DNA of 64,000 nucleotides from Nemertoderma westbladi (taxonomy: Eukaryota; Xenacoelomorpha; Nemertodermatida; Nemertodermatidae). Shown one piece after another: positions 10,610 to 23,190 of this stretch (the first letter of the stretch is position 1; the number at the start of each line of letters is the position of its first letter). Both the position numbers and the translations under genes were made by a program. The stretch lies in NCBI GenBank assembly GCA_032718475.1, contig JAUCBJ010003953.1, positions 62,001-126,000 on the forward strand, in the 5' to 3' direction. The notes beneath the pieces are model-generated. The model was given only the letters and a program-made list of their open reading frames with translations, did not search any database and was not told the origin of the DNA.

Positions 10610-13580
10610 GGCTGCGAACCTAAGTCTCCATCAAGCTAATTTAGGTCCTCAAATTAATGGTGTTGTTACATCAAGGGGAAATTAGATCCTCTTGTGACGA
10701 ATTGGATGCCCCTTAGGGAGAGGTAAGGTCCACTGCGCGTCTTGCGTAGAGTAATAAAAGACCATTCTGTAGTAGTTCAGCATGCTACATGACTCGACCC
10801 ATACTAAACTTGAAGTTTGAACTAAAATAATGTCGTGGTATTCTTTGTTTTACGTGTCAAATCGTATAAGATAAGGTGGCAGAGTCAATAAACTTATATA
10901 TTACACTAGTAACGGTATTTAACTTTGCTGCAAAGCCGACTTCTAACAATGAACTGACTGTACAAATTATTTATCTAACAAATTTTTTATATTTACAGGG
11001 AAATGACAGCCTATAATTTACTACAATGTGACCAACGACTGACAAAACTAAGATTATAAGATTGTTTACATGTATTTTTCACTCGTACAGTTGGTTTATG
11101 TAAACATCCCTCGCTACGCTCGCTCGGCACATAAATATACTCGCATCATAACGCTGAATAGTGCTACCGGTACTTTTCACACAGTGATGTAATTACTATA
11201 TACGTCATTGTTCATAAAGTAGCACTTTATACCCTTACGGCACTAGTGGCGACAGGGAGAAAAAATAACAAAATGAGGACCCTAATAACGTTTTAAGTGG
11301 AGGCAAAAAAGTTCACTTTTTTGTCGAGTGTTATCATTTGGAGAGCGTAGCGAGACAAATAAGAAAGCAAGACAAAAAATGTTACTTTTTTCCACCACTT
11401 ACGTCGTTTTATTTGTCTTATTCGTTTATTAGTCTTCTCTCACTTTTATCGGGGCCTATTTCAGCATAAATATCGTCCATCGAAGCTTCTTCCATAGTGA
11501 AATACGATGATATTTGATATTATAATATATGATATTTTTATTCGTTATGATATTATAATATTGTAGAATATTAAATAACCTGTGGATACCATCAGCGCTA
11601 TCTATTTAAATGTAATATTATTAATAATGTCTTGGAAATTACTTTGAAATTTAATTCGAACATTACTTTTTTTGTTGACAAAAAGTGTCCTTTTATTGTC
11701 AAACTTGTTAACGAATTTGACAAAAATGTGACTTACATCTTAAAGTGCTATTATGGAAAATAGCAAATCAAATTTTATTTATTTGTAGGTCGATAATACA
11801 TGTATGGAAGCGCCGGTGTTACGAATTACACACATTTCGTATGTTTTTGTATAATAATTTAGTGCCTTTTCTACGAGTACGGGCTATATTAAGGTACAGT
11901 ATGACGGGGTGACATACTGGACGAACATCGAAAACGCGTGGGGTAATGAATAAACTTAGAAATAATATCACAATGGCACTAAAATAATATCTTGCGCTGC
12001 TCGACTTGGTAGTGCGAAATTAATTCCACACAAATAAATCAATATTAATTTCATTGAGAACAAAAATATAAAAATAATAGTGCTTATTCACAGCACAACA
12101 GTGTAGGTTATTTTTCTATAGCACTGTGGTGCACTTACCTAACGGACCTAAACCTACTACGGAGTGTATTCTTCTGTAAGAATCAGCTACAAAAGTAATT
12201 GAACGACGGTGATTAATTGAATCTACAACAATCGCCTGGCCCTCTGTATATAACGATTATCTCATTTTTTTACAGCTTCCAAAAATAGTGGAACATCACA
12301 GATACAGTGTTACAGAATAAATGTAAAATTGCAATGAAAAAATTTTGTTATATATAAAATTGAGTAGTTGGATTGTTGCAGGACTATTTAACTAACAAAG
12401 ATAAAATAAAATACCTTGGTGTGCAGTAAAGAGTAAGCAAACAGTCCAACACGGGCACTAAACGCGGGAACCTGAGTTATATACATGCCTGCACGCGGAT
12501 GGGCAGCGAAAGGGTAACCCTGGCAACTGACGCCGTATCTCAGCGAATCAGATCATGCCGGTGATGGGAGAAGATGGATACTGTGTGGCGCTCTAGTAAG
12601 TGACAATTCTTGTGGGAGACCGACAGAATGTGTAAGTCCGAATCGAATACATGAGCCGAGAATTAAAAGCAAACTCAACGCAAAACAAATAATAATATCA
12701 CTATAAAAGCTCTTCATATACCGGATGTTTCTTTCTCTCCTAATTGTCATCTGGGTAGTTTTCTCGCCGACGGGGGCTACGTGTCTTAGACAGATGATAC
12801 ATGTCCTGCCCAGCCATGCGTGTAGCGCAGGAGGCCTGCAAACGTGTCTCCTTACAAATAGAGAAACCCGATGTTCATATATTCATCATCTCAACATAAA
12901 ATAAGATGCGAAAATCTACGAATTTCATATTCCTCACGCGTTGCGCATTGAACGCTTGAAGGTCCGTTCATATGTTCCAGTATATTATACTGTACAGTAT
13001 AACAATCAACCATGGATGTCTCCTCAATCTATGACGCAGCAACTAAATTGTAAATGTAACCTCACACTCCCTGGGGATATATTACCTACTGTACAAACGT
13101 TTGTAAGTGTAGCCACAAACACGTAGTTCTATAAAAACGACAAGAGAAAACTTGATTATTCAGCAACGAGAGATTGCGTACCAAAGGAATATAGAAAAAA
13201 CCCCCGAGGTGTGGTGGTTGATTAATGAAGTCGTCCTATGCGCTCAGCGTGCAGGCAGTTCCCCGCAGTGGACCGGCATTGAGATCGTCAGTTCGGGCGC
13301 GATATGCAGGGAATATTACGAGGAAAACAGTTCAATACGGATCCATACAACAAACACGAGGTTGGTTGACACGGCAGTTCTGAGCAAACAAAAAGGAACA
13401 GACACCATCAAGGTGATGATGAAATAAAAGCAATAATATCACCTTCCGCATGATGTATAAATTTGTGCGACTTACAGATCTCACTTCTCATAAAAAAACC
13501 TAGAAGATACATTATTATAAAAGTAAATAGGGGTGTACATGCTTGATGAGGTATTCAAAAATTAAACCGTATTAGGATAA
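10610..13580. other. AT-rich intergenic stretch
   Basis: No gene can be supported. Short near-palindromic words CTCGCTACGCTCGCTCGG (about 11108) and GAGAGCGTAGCGAGAC (about 11341) recur. A 65-codon minus-strand frame at 12553-12750 starts with a basic segment and a hydrophobic stretch, which could be a signal-anchor exon, but nothing else supports it. A 91-codon frame at 13152-13427 is unrecognised. Confidence 0.4.
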
Positions 13581-13582
13581 AT

Positions 13583-13622
13583 AAAGGGAAAAGGTCCCAT
13601 AGGGAAGGGACCTTTTCCCCTT
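13583..13622. repeat. Perfect short stem-loop
   Basis: GGGAAAAGGTCCC and its complement GGGACCTTTTCCC form a 13-bp stem with a loop of about 8 bases. It may be an element remnant or a small structured RNA; there is no further evidence. Confidence 0.6.
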
Positions 13623-13904
13623 AGCGCTTATAAAAATTTTTTTTACAAAAGTAACAGTAATTGTAAAGTGTGATATAAATTACTAGGGACTGTTACACCT
13701 ACAGCTGACATTGTTAAGACGAGGGCCTAGCCCACATCTACAACCAAACCAACAATCATATTAAAATCTCCAGAAGACCCCAGACCCAAATCACGTTCCA
13801 ACGTAACCTTGGGTAAGGTATCCACAGAATGTTTCAATAAACTTAATTAAAATCACTTTATTCGAAAATGGGAATATCATGTAACTCAACGGAATGTATA
13901 TTAT

Positions 13905-15335
13905 GTAGAACTATACAAAATACAGAACTATACAGGACGTCTAACTTTATGCGACGTGTGAGTATGTAGAACTATACAGGACGTCTAACTTTATGCGACG
14001 GTTGAGTATGTAGAACTATACAGGACGTCTAACTTTATGCGACGGGTGAGTATGTAGAACTATCCAAAATACAGAACAATACAGGACGTCTAACTTTATG
14101 CGACGGGTGAGTATGTAGAACTATACAGGACGTGTTACTTTATGCGACAGGTGGGTATGTAGAACTATACAAGACGTCTAACGTTATGCGACGGGTGAGT
14201 ATGTAGAACTATACAAAATACAGAACTATACAGGACGTGTTACTTTATGCGACAGGTGAGTATGTAGAACTATAGGCCTACAGGACGTCTAACTTTATGC
14301 GACGGGTGAGTATGTAGAACTATACAAGGCGTCTAACTTTATGCGACGGTTGAGTATGTAGAACTATACAGGACGTCTAACTTTATGCGACGGGTGAGTA
14401 TGTAGAACTATACAGGACGTGTTACTTTATGCGACAGGTGGGTATGTAGAACTATACAAGACGTCTAACTTTATGCGACGGGTGAGTATGTAGAACTATA
14501 CAGGACGTGTTACTTTATGCGACGGGTGAGTATGTAGAACTATACAAATTACAGAACTATACAGGAGGTCTAACTTTATGCGACGGGTAAGTATGTAGAA
14601 CTATAGGCCTACAGGACGTCTAACTTTATGCGACGGGTGAGTATGTAGAACTATACAGGACGTCTAACTTTATGCGACGGGTAAGTATGTAGAACTATAG
14701 GCCTACAGGACGTCTAACTTTATGCGACGGGTGAGTATGTAGAACTATACAGGACGTGTTACTTTATGCGACAGGTGGGTATGTAGAACTATACAAGACG
14801 TCTAACTTTATGCGACGGGTGAGTATGTAGAACTATACAAGGCGTCTAACTTTATGCGATGGGTAAGTATGTAGAACTATGCAGGACGTGGTACTTTATG
14901 CGACGGGTGAGTATGTAGAACTATACAAATTACAGAACTATACAGGAGGTCTAACTTTATGCGACGGGTAAGTATGTAGAACTATAGGCCTACAGGACGT
15001 CTAACTTTATGCGACGGGTGAGTATGTAGAACTATACAGGACGTCTAACTTTATGCGACGGGTAAGTATGTAGAACTATAGGCCTACAGGACGTCTAACT
15101 TTATGCGACGGGTGAGTATGTAGAACTATACAGGACGTCTAACTTTATGCGACGGGTGAGTATGTAGAACTATACAGGACGTCTAACTTTATGCGACGGG
15201 TGAGTATGTAGAACTATACAGGACGTCTAACTTTATGCGACGGGTGAGTATGTAGAACTATACAGGACGTCTAACTTTATGCGATGGGTAAGTATGTAGA
15301 ACTATGCAGGACGTGGTACTTTATGCGACGGGTTT
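13905..15335. repeat. 44-bp minisatellite with higher-order repeats
   Basis: About 30 units of 44 bp containing TATGTAGAACTATACAGGAC and GTCTAACTTTATGCGACGGG. Three unit variants recur (an inserted AAATACAGAACTATAC, an inserted GGCCTA, and GTGTTACTTTATGCGACAGG). Stretches near 14535-14720 and 14917-15100 repeat the same order of variants, showing duplication in blocks of about 380 bp. The unit is not a multiple of three and there is no long open frame. Confidence 0.95.
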
Positions 15336-15339
15336 GAAT

Positions 15340-15920
15340 TCTTCTAGGTTTTAGACGTATTTTTGAAAGTAGGCCTAAGGGGAGCACGTCAATAATTTAC
15401 GGGGGGACAATATTCCACAAAACTTACTGGTTAAAATTTACATTTTATTGTCTAAAAGATTATCAAATAATAGAAGCTATTATTAATCATTATTATAGAT
15501 ATTAACTAATTTGAAAATACAAAAACAATTAAAATTTTAATCAAAGGCGAAAACAAAAAAACGAAAATTAGTTAAGAATAGGCGAAGGAGTTTTAATTTG
15601 AATATTAAAAATGTCATTCCGAGATAATGGCCTTCAAATTAGAAACCTCCCCGTGCAACACTGTCTGTCTGAGGTTTGGTTGTTTAATAATGCCTGGCTT
15701 TAATAATGCACAACGCCGAAAAATGTCTATGCCAGGGATTTTCAGGGTCTTAATTTATTCCCGACTTTAGTTAAAATATTTGGTGGAATCAAGCCTCTTT
15801 GTCGGTCGGAATGTCTGTCTGCCTCACATTTTGACGAACAGACCGGCTGACAAAGAAACAGCGACAACTCGAAATCAGTGGAATTGATTACCTTCCAAGC
15901 TTTCAAGCTGGTATATATTA
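15340..15920. other. AT-rich intergenic stretch
   Basis: Nothing recognised except a GTCTGTCTGCC-type word near 15810 with an inverted counterpart (GACAAAGAAACAGCGACA) close by. Confidence 0.3.
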
Positions 15921-15924
15921 TGTT

Positions 15925-16395
15925 ATGGCCGGTCGTCCACGACTACGCTTTCCATGAGTTGGTTGCCAGAAAAGTAGATCTGGTATGACCTCGACTTTAC
16001 TTCGCCAGCAGTGCCCACTGAATCTTAATCTGCGTTCACGGAGGGTGGTTGATACAGGTGGTATACTACCATAAAGCTCGGCGTTTGTCATGTGTTGTCT
16101 CCAGCTGATGTTTAGGGCTGCCCTTAGTAGTCTTTCGTAGCAACCATCAATCGGTGTTCAAGTGATTTCAGTGCTCAGGCCTCAGCTCAGGCCTAGATAT
16201 AAAGTACACTTTCCACTGTGGCTCGAAAGAACTTGGCCTTCAGGTGCCTGGAGAGGTCTGATTTCCAGATGGTATCCATTTTTGATAGAGCTACCCAAGC
16301 CTTTGCTTTCCTAACTTCTATGTTGTCTTTATTTCTGCTCTCTAACTATGACCCCAATGTACTGGAAGCCGACAACGTTCTTTAGTTGATTATAT
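15925..16395 (-). pseudogene. LINE reverse-transcriptase remnant (C-terminal part)
   Basis: Minus-strand translation gives recognisable non-LTR retrotransposon reverse-transcriptase C-terminal motifs in two frames. One segment contains RKAKAWVALSKMDTIWKSDL and RATVESVLY. After in-frame stops and a frame change, a second contains CYERLLRAALNISWRQHMTN, RRLRFSGHCWR and FWQPTHGKRSRGRP. This order matches the thumb and C-terminal region common in invertebrate LINEs. The stops (TAG and TGA near 16190) and the frameshift near 16160 show it is dead. The catalytic YxDD region would lie upstream (higher coordinates) and is not seen. Confidence 0.85.
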
Positions 16396-16710
16396 ATCGA
16401 TGGTGGTCAAGCTGCTATTAAAATTAAATCACGAATTCGCTTTTAGTACCATTTATATGCCATCCAACATCTTAGCAACCACTAACGTAACTATAGCTCT
16501 ACGTTAAAAATACTTAGTGCCGAATGCAATGAGTTTTGCACTTGTTGGCATAAGTTTTAGCGCGACTGGTAAATGCCAATCAATAAAAACGCGATACCGG
16601 GGTTGTATGTTAGAACTTCAGCATCTACAGAACCTCCCAGGCAGTTTACCATATGGTATTATTCAGTGCCGCATTACGCCGGTGGGAGGCCTGGGGCCCC
16701 TTGCCCCATG

Positions 16711-16733
16711 CCCCCCCCCCCCCCCCCCCCCCC
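16711..16733. repeat. Poly-C run of 23
   Basis: A pure C run preceded by GGGGCCCCTTGCCCCATG, a context often left by repeat-element ends. It supplies the poly-Pro tail of a spurious frame. Confidence 0.9.
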
Positions 16734-17857
16734 TTAAACTCCAAATTTCAGAGAAGTAGGCCTATTAAATTATCCTACCAATGTGCTAAGCAACCGTACT
16801 AGCAGAATAACCTTTTTACTACGATGTAACGATGTGCATAGCGCAGTGTTTTTTACAACAAAAAAATAAAATATGGTGGTAAAAGGTAATTAATAATTCT
16901 GTCAGATTAACGTTTTACGGTAAATCTAAAGTGAGGTAATTGGAAATCAAAGTTAACAAGTGAAAGTGAAATAGACATATTTTATGGCGGGTACCAACAT
17001 ATCGTCCGTTAGGCAGGCTCTTCTAACCAATACAATAAAAAATGGATCTCCAGTATAATGTTTACTTCTCTATGATGATACCGGTCCTGATGGACTAAGG
17101 GAACTGCAGTAGAGATAACAGTACCGAGGAACTTAATTAAAACAAACTGACGAAAATAAGTAAAAAAAAAAACTTACAAATAATAAAAAAAACGGACATA
17201 GTGAGTGATTTAAACGGACAAGTAAATTTATTGCTGTAATAAAAATAAATGTCTTAAATTATTCATATAAACATCTAAAATTGACACCGACCAATCACAT
17301 GGCATGTATACTATGTAAAAAAAACGAGGATTTTATTGTTTCATGTCCTATTTGGGGCACCTTGAGTATTTATATCTTTAATAATTTATTATTATTCTGA
17401 AAGGTTCTTCAAATTCCAATAAAGCGCTTACTTACAAAAGTATGGTAATGTTAGACCCACAATATAATAAGTCATACTGAACTGACAACTTATAGAACAC
17501 TAAAAGAGCATTCGAGCATTCTAAAGTATTCAAAAAACCAGAAAGACGTGATAAACTACAACATTATCTTCTATTGGTCTTAAGAGTAAAATCACCGATA
17601 CTATCAATGATGTCCGATGTAAGTTTCACAGTGTTAAATGAGACCAATAAATACCTCGAAAGTGAAGTGATTTAATTTGAAAGATTTAGAAGATTAAGTA
17701 ACTGGTTACCTCTCACTCCACCTCATCAACGTAAAATAAGCAATTAACCTGTAACTATTACTCTATTCTAAAAGAATTCTGGATAATATTGAAACTGGTA
17801 CTTATTTAGAACCACTCAATGTACTTAGAGCGATAATTACATATAAAGATAAACTAT
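16734..17857. other. AT-rich intergenic stretch downstream of UFD1 copy 1
   Basis: Contains one copy of the dispersed TCTAACCAATACAATAAA motif (17008-17043). This lies 3' of the minus-strand UFD1 gene. No poly-T stretch that would mark a retroposed poly-A tail is present next to 17858. Confidence 0.4.
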
Positions 17858-18808
17858 TTATTTACGTTGCGACTTCCTTTTAGTTGCTTTTGGTTCACGA
17901 AGTTTCCTCCCGGACCCCGAGAAGGGGCTGAACTCTGGCTCAACTGTGGTGGTAGAGTTATCATCGGTGATGGGAACTGGGTTCCTGATGAACGTCAGAG
18001 TGCCCGACACGTAGTCGTAGTTGGGGATTCCTCTTCGGACAGTGGGAAGATCCCGAGGGTTGGGCCGGAATTCTGTGCCCTTCTTCCGGCCGTCCAACCG
18101 GCGTCCCGCTCCGGAGAAGGCCGAGAATGTCTTGGCCCTTTCGGCCTCAATAATGGCCTCCACACTGGGTCCCGATGAGTCGGTCTCGTATCGACTTGCC
18201 TGGCTGCGATCCGGCTCCTTGTATCCGATTGGGGATTCAAACTCAACATTCATATCGCACTCGATTATAGAGACTGCTTTGCTCGGTTTGACTTCTATAA
18301 CAGAAAGTTCGTAGGTTCTATCATTGTATTTGATCGCGATTACGTCTCCTTGGGTGAGACAGGCATAGGTCCTCAGTGCATTCTCAAGCACCGCTTTGGG
18401 ATTGTGTATGTCAAGGAAATCAACATGTTGGGCCTGGAACTTACTGTATGTAGCTACCGGTAGCGCGGTGCTCTCAACCCGCACTAGCTGACCCTCGGAA
18501 AGACAGAGATTTCGCATCATCCAGTGCGGCAAGTAAATATTATTCTCGTCCGCTATAAACTCCAGCACCCCGCAGTGAGTGACTCGGTTTACTGGTTGGT
18601 TGCTGAGTTTGAATAGCATCGGGTATACAATGTTTAGTCGGGTCAGGGTGTCCAGCGCCGAGGGGGGCATGATTATCTTGCCACCACGTTCAACATCATG
18701 GCGTTCCTGGCCCGGCATCATGTAGACGGAGAAGGCCTTGTATTGAGTGTTGAAAGGGTGGCGGCCCAACTCCGGAAAATCCATGCCAGGTCCCCCGAAA
18801 TGAAACAT
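17858..18808 (-). CDS. UFD1: UFD1 ubiquitin-recognition protein, copy 1 (single exon)
   Basis: UFD1 pairs with NPL4 as substrate adaptor of the p97/VCP ATPase, which extracts ubiquitinated proteins from membranes and complexes (ERAD and related pathways) in cytosol and nucleus. The protein has 316 residues; animal UFD1 is about 307. The N-terminal double-psi beta-barrel covers about residues 18-195 and includes GGKIIMPPSALD (42-53), THCGVLEFIADENNIYLPHW (77-96) and NPKAVLENALR (136-146). Two SHP boxes that bind p97 are present: FSGAGRRL (231-238) and FSGSGRKL (296-303). The RRGIPNYDY segment (258-266) before the last box is also conserved. The start ATG is followed by FHF, as at the N-terminus of other UFD1 proteins. 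The frame is unbroken with no intron, unlike AMDHD1 in the same window. A second copy lies at 24058-24996. Confidence 0.95.
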   Translation of the reverse strand: MFHFGGPGMDFPELGRHPFNTQYKAFSVYMMPGQERHDVERGGKIIMPPSALDTLTRLNIVYPMLFKLSNQPVNRVTHCGVLEFIADENNIYLPHWMMRNLCLSEGQLVRVESTALPVATYSKFQAQHVDFLDIHNPKAVLENALRTYACLTQGDVIAIKYNDRTYELSVIEVKPSKAVSIIECDMNVEFESPIGYKEPDRSQASRYETDSSGPSVEAIIEAERAKTFSAFSGAGRRLDGRKKGTEFRPNPRDLPTVRRGIPNYDYVSGTLTFIRNPVPITDDNSTTTVEPEFSPFSGSGRKLREPKATKRKSQRK

Positions 18809-19560
18809 CGCGATACAGTAATAAGACTGTAATAGATATCGGTAGATCGTTTATCCACTATCAGACTATACACAATAGATTGACTAATTAATAATAATTC
18901 GACACCGAACCAGAGTCTGTTCGTTTCGTATCGCAGTCGAGGCGCGCGGTAGGCCTACTGCTGTACTGCTCCGTCGTTGACACAGTAAACAGCACAACGC
19001 AGCATGCAGCAGCGCCCGACCACAAACACGGGTCAGCTGTTCTGATGACTGATGCAGTTCGGACGAACCTAACTAACTCGTAATGGTGCGGTGGGAGAAA
19101 CATTAAAGGAAAGCAGCATGTTACAATGGCTGTGTTTTCTAACCAAAACAATATTGGACACTTTATTTCCCTTGCGGTCAATTTGCGCTGCAGATCACAA
19201 TTTTCACTTGCGGTCAATGGTCAAATCTACCATCTGGGGAAATCCACTATCTGGGCGGTCAAATCCACTATCTGGGGAGCCACGATCACGAAGTCTGTGG
19301 TGAAATGTGGACAGTTTATTCAGTGAATTAATATAATTTATTGTTTGTGAAACATACAGTAGCATTGTTGGTATTTCAAAACTGCGCCAAATTGGCATTG
19401 TACGTCTGTCTTGGTCCATGTAAGGGTAAGGTAGGTCAATATTTCGGCAACGAAATAAACGGCGTGGTCAAATTTGGTTTGTGTGTGTACTGTGGGGCCA
19501 GCCACGAAGTTAGCAGAGCCTTTGCGACATAGTCATACAGATACGACACGAGTATGTGTA
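18809..19560. other. 5' flank of UFD1 copy 1
   Basis: A GC-richer, CpG-bearing patch at about 18900-19080 lies upstream of the minus-strand UFD1 start and may include its promoter (inference). A dispersed CTAACCAAAACAAT copy sits at 19124-19160, and a short repeated word (AAATCCACTATCTGGG) at 19222-19278. Confidence 0.35.
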
Positions 19561-19574
19561 GTACAGAAACTAGT

Positions 19575-19682
19575 TGTCCACGCAGGAGTTGACCGGATGC
19601 ATGACATGTTGTCCACACACGCAGGAGTTGACCGGATACATGTTGTCCACACACGCAGGAGTTGACCGGATACATGTTGTTC
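19575..19682. repeat. 34-bp tandem repeat, about three copies
   Basis: The unit contains CGCAGGAGTTGACCGGATAC followed by ATGTTGTCCACACA. The first copy diverges (GATGCATGACATG). Confidence 0.8.
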
Positions 19683-20189
19683 TATATTAGAGATTATAAA
19701 GAAAGTTTACTTATTTTAATTAAGTGCTATTTTTAACATTTCAACCCCAAACGGGGCAAGGTAACTTTTATTTAAAATTTAAAGTTAAACATTTAATATA
19801 AATAGTATAAACATTTACTATAAATAATATGAACAACTACTGTAATAAAAATGTATAGTAGGGCCTGTTATTCAATACATTAATGTAACTTAAAGAGGAA
19901 TCAGATACAGTACAATTTATAGATAACGAAGTAGGCCCTACTTGGAATTGCCTGACAATGAAACACAAAAAGTTATGGTAATGGGAGACTTGTAATTTAG
20001 GGAAGCCGGAATTAAAAAAACACGTTTACTAATGAAATTATTTAAAAAATACCACATCGAAATAATTGATTTATAGGTTTTTATACCATTACTGAGCAAC
20101 AATGATTTACTATCTTTTGATTATATTTTTGTTTAATAAACGTTTTTAGGGGCAATAACTAATTTATTTTTTATTAACAAAAAGAAAGT

Positions 20190-20445
20190 AACATTTTTAT
20201 TCTTAAATTGTTACTTTTTCGCTCGAATATACCCCAAAATCAGGAGAAAAAGTTTCATTTTTTTCCCTAGGGTCAAAAAGTAATCAATAGGATTGCATTG
20301 ATTTTACTTTTTTTCCCGGCGAAAAAAGTAAAATATTTTTGGTGGAATTTCTTAAATTTTATAACATATATTGAAGGAGCATCGACGTAGATAAGGTTCG
20401 CAAGTAATTTGAGAAAAATCCATTCACAAACTCAAAAGTTATTGC
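20190..20445. repeat. Dispersed repeat, copy A (second copy at 43.6 kb)
   Basis: Shared blocks with 43603-43819, in the same order and orientation, are TCTTAAATTGTTACTTTTTC, CCGGCGAAAAAAGTAAAATA, GGTGGAATTTCTTAAATTTT (TGATGG in copy B), GAGCATCGA and AGTAATTTGAG.AAAATCCATTCACA. No terminal repeats or coding frame were found. Confidence 0.75.
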
Positions 20446-21905
20446 AACTTTAATGTCTGTAAGAGAACACTAAATTACTTTAACATTGAATAAGGCAACA
20501 TCGAGAGTTAAAGAGTACAATAATTTGAATTGCAGTAACTATGGAAACAATATAGTTAAATACTGCAGTTCAATTTATTTTGTAACACTATTATTCGTTC
20601 ATCTTATATTAACGAATTAAAAAACAAAAAAGTACCAATTTAAGAATAAAATTACGTATTACATGGGAAACAAAACGTACAACATTTTTTTTTCAATATT
20701 CTCTCGACCCTTTATTAACCTCGCTGACGCTCGGTAAATAAAATGCCTCGAGAATAATGAAAAATGTTCTACTTTTTTTCCCATGTAATAAATAATTGAT
20801 TTTGTCAGGCTTTTTAATCCGCATTTTCGAGGAATAGTAATTACTTTTACTATTTTGAGAATTTTTCATGGCACACCTTTTATACTTATCAACATATCCA
20901 AAATCGTTCCAAAAGAATATTGTTGGAACTTTGTTAAAAAGTTTTTCAAAGGAAATTCATGTGTTTCATGATCTGTGAACTTTATAACGGCAAATTATAC
21001 ATAGCAACAGCGATTGCGAATGTCATTTAGCAGCATTAGCAACGGATAATCGTACAAGACAACAACTGGTTTTCAACCTATTTCCGAGTTCATATATTTC
21101 TATACCAACAGCGAGTTTACCGCAGAGCAACGACGTAACGACGAGTTGCCGTTTTCAATGTATCGCAAAGTTCTCTGGATTTACGGTGAGAAAGATAAAA
21201 AAAATACAGATAAAATTAACCTTTGCACTTTCTTGTTCTCAGATTTAAAATGTAATTTACATAAAAAAATTACATAACTCATTTTATATAACTGCCAAAT
21301 AATTTCAATGATTATATAGGCCTAATTTACATTTCAATAGAAAATCCCAAATTTAGATTCAAAATGTTATAAAATATTCGAATCAAATATGTCAACTAAA
21401 ATTCAAATTAATCACATTTTTTTCCGAAAAAGACAACGTAATACTTATACGGATTATTTAGAATGATATTATTGGTCATTTTAAATAATGTTTTTCAATT
21501 TAATTATTTCGCTTGATGTTATAGCTCGTTTTAAATATGATAGTTGAATTATTTAACCAATACTAATAATAGATCGATTTAAATAGATCAGCTGGTAAGG
21601 GTAACGAGGCTGATCTCTTGAAAATTCACTCATATTCACTCCTTCACTTACCGTACCGGTACCACTGTACCAGTACTGTAGTATGCATGCACCTGCTGAT
21701 CCATTTAAAAGGAGTTCAATGTTTTTGGTTGGCATAACAAGACGTGATAGGTTGGAAAATTATAGGCTGGACTTAGATACATAATATACCCATACCGGTA
21801 AGGTAATTGACCCTAAATGGATTTCTTTATAAAATGAATGTAACTAAAGCTAAGAAACATTATGGGAAATATGATGTTTTATATGTTTTAACATCCATAG
21901 ATTGT
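20446..21905. other. AT-rich intergenic stretch
   Basis: No gene. Near 20810-20833 lies one copy of the AATCCGCATTTTCGAGGAAT word that forms the hairpin at 25315-25416. Confidence 0.35.
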
Positions 21906-21976
21906 ATAAATTATTAAGTAATTTAAACAGGACTTAGGATGATCCAATGTCCTGTTTAAATTACTTAATAATTTAT
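21906..21976. repeat. Perfect 28-bp stem-loop
   Basis: The left arm 21906-21933 (ending TTTAAACAGGAC) and right arm 21949-21976 (starting GTCCTGTTTAAA) are exact reverse complements over 28 bp with a 15-base loop. The size resembles a small hairpin RNA precursor or a minimal foldback element. The AT-rich arms and lack of other signals leave it open. Confidence 0.85.
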
Positions 21977-23020
21977 AGGAAATATTTTTTTTTATTACCA
22001 AGGTTACAGGCCAACAAACTGCGAATCCCATTCAATAATGGTGCACAGTTACGCTTGTGGTCAATTTATTTCCAATGTTTCTTAATCTGGTAAAGCGGAG
22101 AACATATAATACGGTTTTTTGATGATGTATTTACCACAGTTACCATGGTACCGTACCACTTTTCAAAAATAACCCCCAGCGGGTTCTCAGATAGAGATTT
22201 GGGTGGGGTTAGAGTTAAGGTTAGAATTCCGTAGGATTATACGGAAGAGCTGTTTTATAATTTTCCGTTTTCATGATGAAATGGTCTTTTTAACCAAATT
22301 CCAACTTGATAAGCATAAATATGGGCCGAGAAAATTTGAATTAAAATTACGTTGCCATTATTCTGAAGTTGAGCAATATTTTGACTGGACTAGGAAAATG
22401 AAACATTAATTCATAAAGTTATATGTAATTAACAAACACAACTAAACAGAAAACAATCTAGTAGATAAAATTGAAAGTAATCTCTTAACTTTTAGTATTT
22501 CATAGTATGGATTATTATTCAACTATTTCGAATATCAAGGCAAATAGACATTAAAATGACCCAAAATGATGCCATTTACTCATTTACATAGCCAATGCAT
22601 GCATAGCCCAATTTATGACAATTCACCTTGATCACATGAGGCAGCTAACAGGCAACATTAATAAATAAATTACGATACAAAAGCCAACGTTTCAATAATC
22701 TGATTAATTAGAGATTAATTAATCAAATTCGCCTTATATAGTCATGTAATATAATAATAGTATCAATGGTATCATTTATTTAGAGTAAATAATGTTTGAA
22801 CAGGTCCTATCCAATACAACGTTGCCGCTCTTTATTACCTGGACAATAAGCATCTCCGAACCACCAAACTGGTAGACTATATGTTCCCATCTGAAAAATT
22901 AGTTACAATAGTTAGTTACTTTACCGTAAAATAAACATAATATTATAACCTTGCATTCAATCAGATATTGGATGGGGGAGGGAATTTCCAACATAACAGC
23001 TGCTTGCTCTCAAAAATAAC
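21977..23020. other. AT-rich intergenic stretch
   Basis: No gene or repeat family could be recognised. Confidence 0.3.
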
Positions 23021-23024
23021 ATTG

Positions 23025-23190
23025 TAACCTATTGACTTTAGTTTATTGTTTTGCTTAGAATAAGGAGTCAATGTAACCTGTTATATTGACTTTAGTTTAT
23101 TGTTTTGGTTAGAATAAGGAGTCAATGTAACCTGTTATTATGACTTTAGTTTATTGTTTTGGTTAGAATAAGGAGTCAATGTAACCTGCC
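23025..23190. repeat. Tandem dispersed-repeat modules (about 62 bp)
   Basis: Three nearly identical modules containing TTGACTTTAGTTTATTGTTT, TGGTTAGAATAAGGAGTCA and ATGTAACCTG. This is the reverse complement of the CCAAAACAATAAAC family found elsewhere in the window, here in tandem. Confidence 0.85.

Noticed and set aside
12553-12750. 65-codon minus frame with a hydrophobic segment
   Set aside because: Could be a signal-anchor exon but has no homology, splice partner or other support.
13152-13427. 91-codon plus frame
   Set aside because: No recognisable motif and only modest length; chance frame is likely.
17867-18178. 103-codon plus frame (and 24040-24378 in copy 2)
   Set aside because: Antisense shadow of the UFD1 C-terminal coding region; present in both copies only because they are duplicates.
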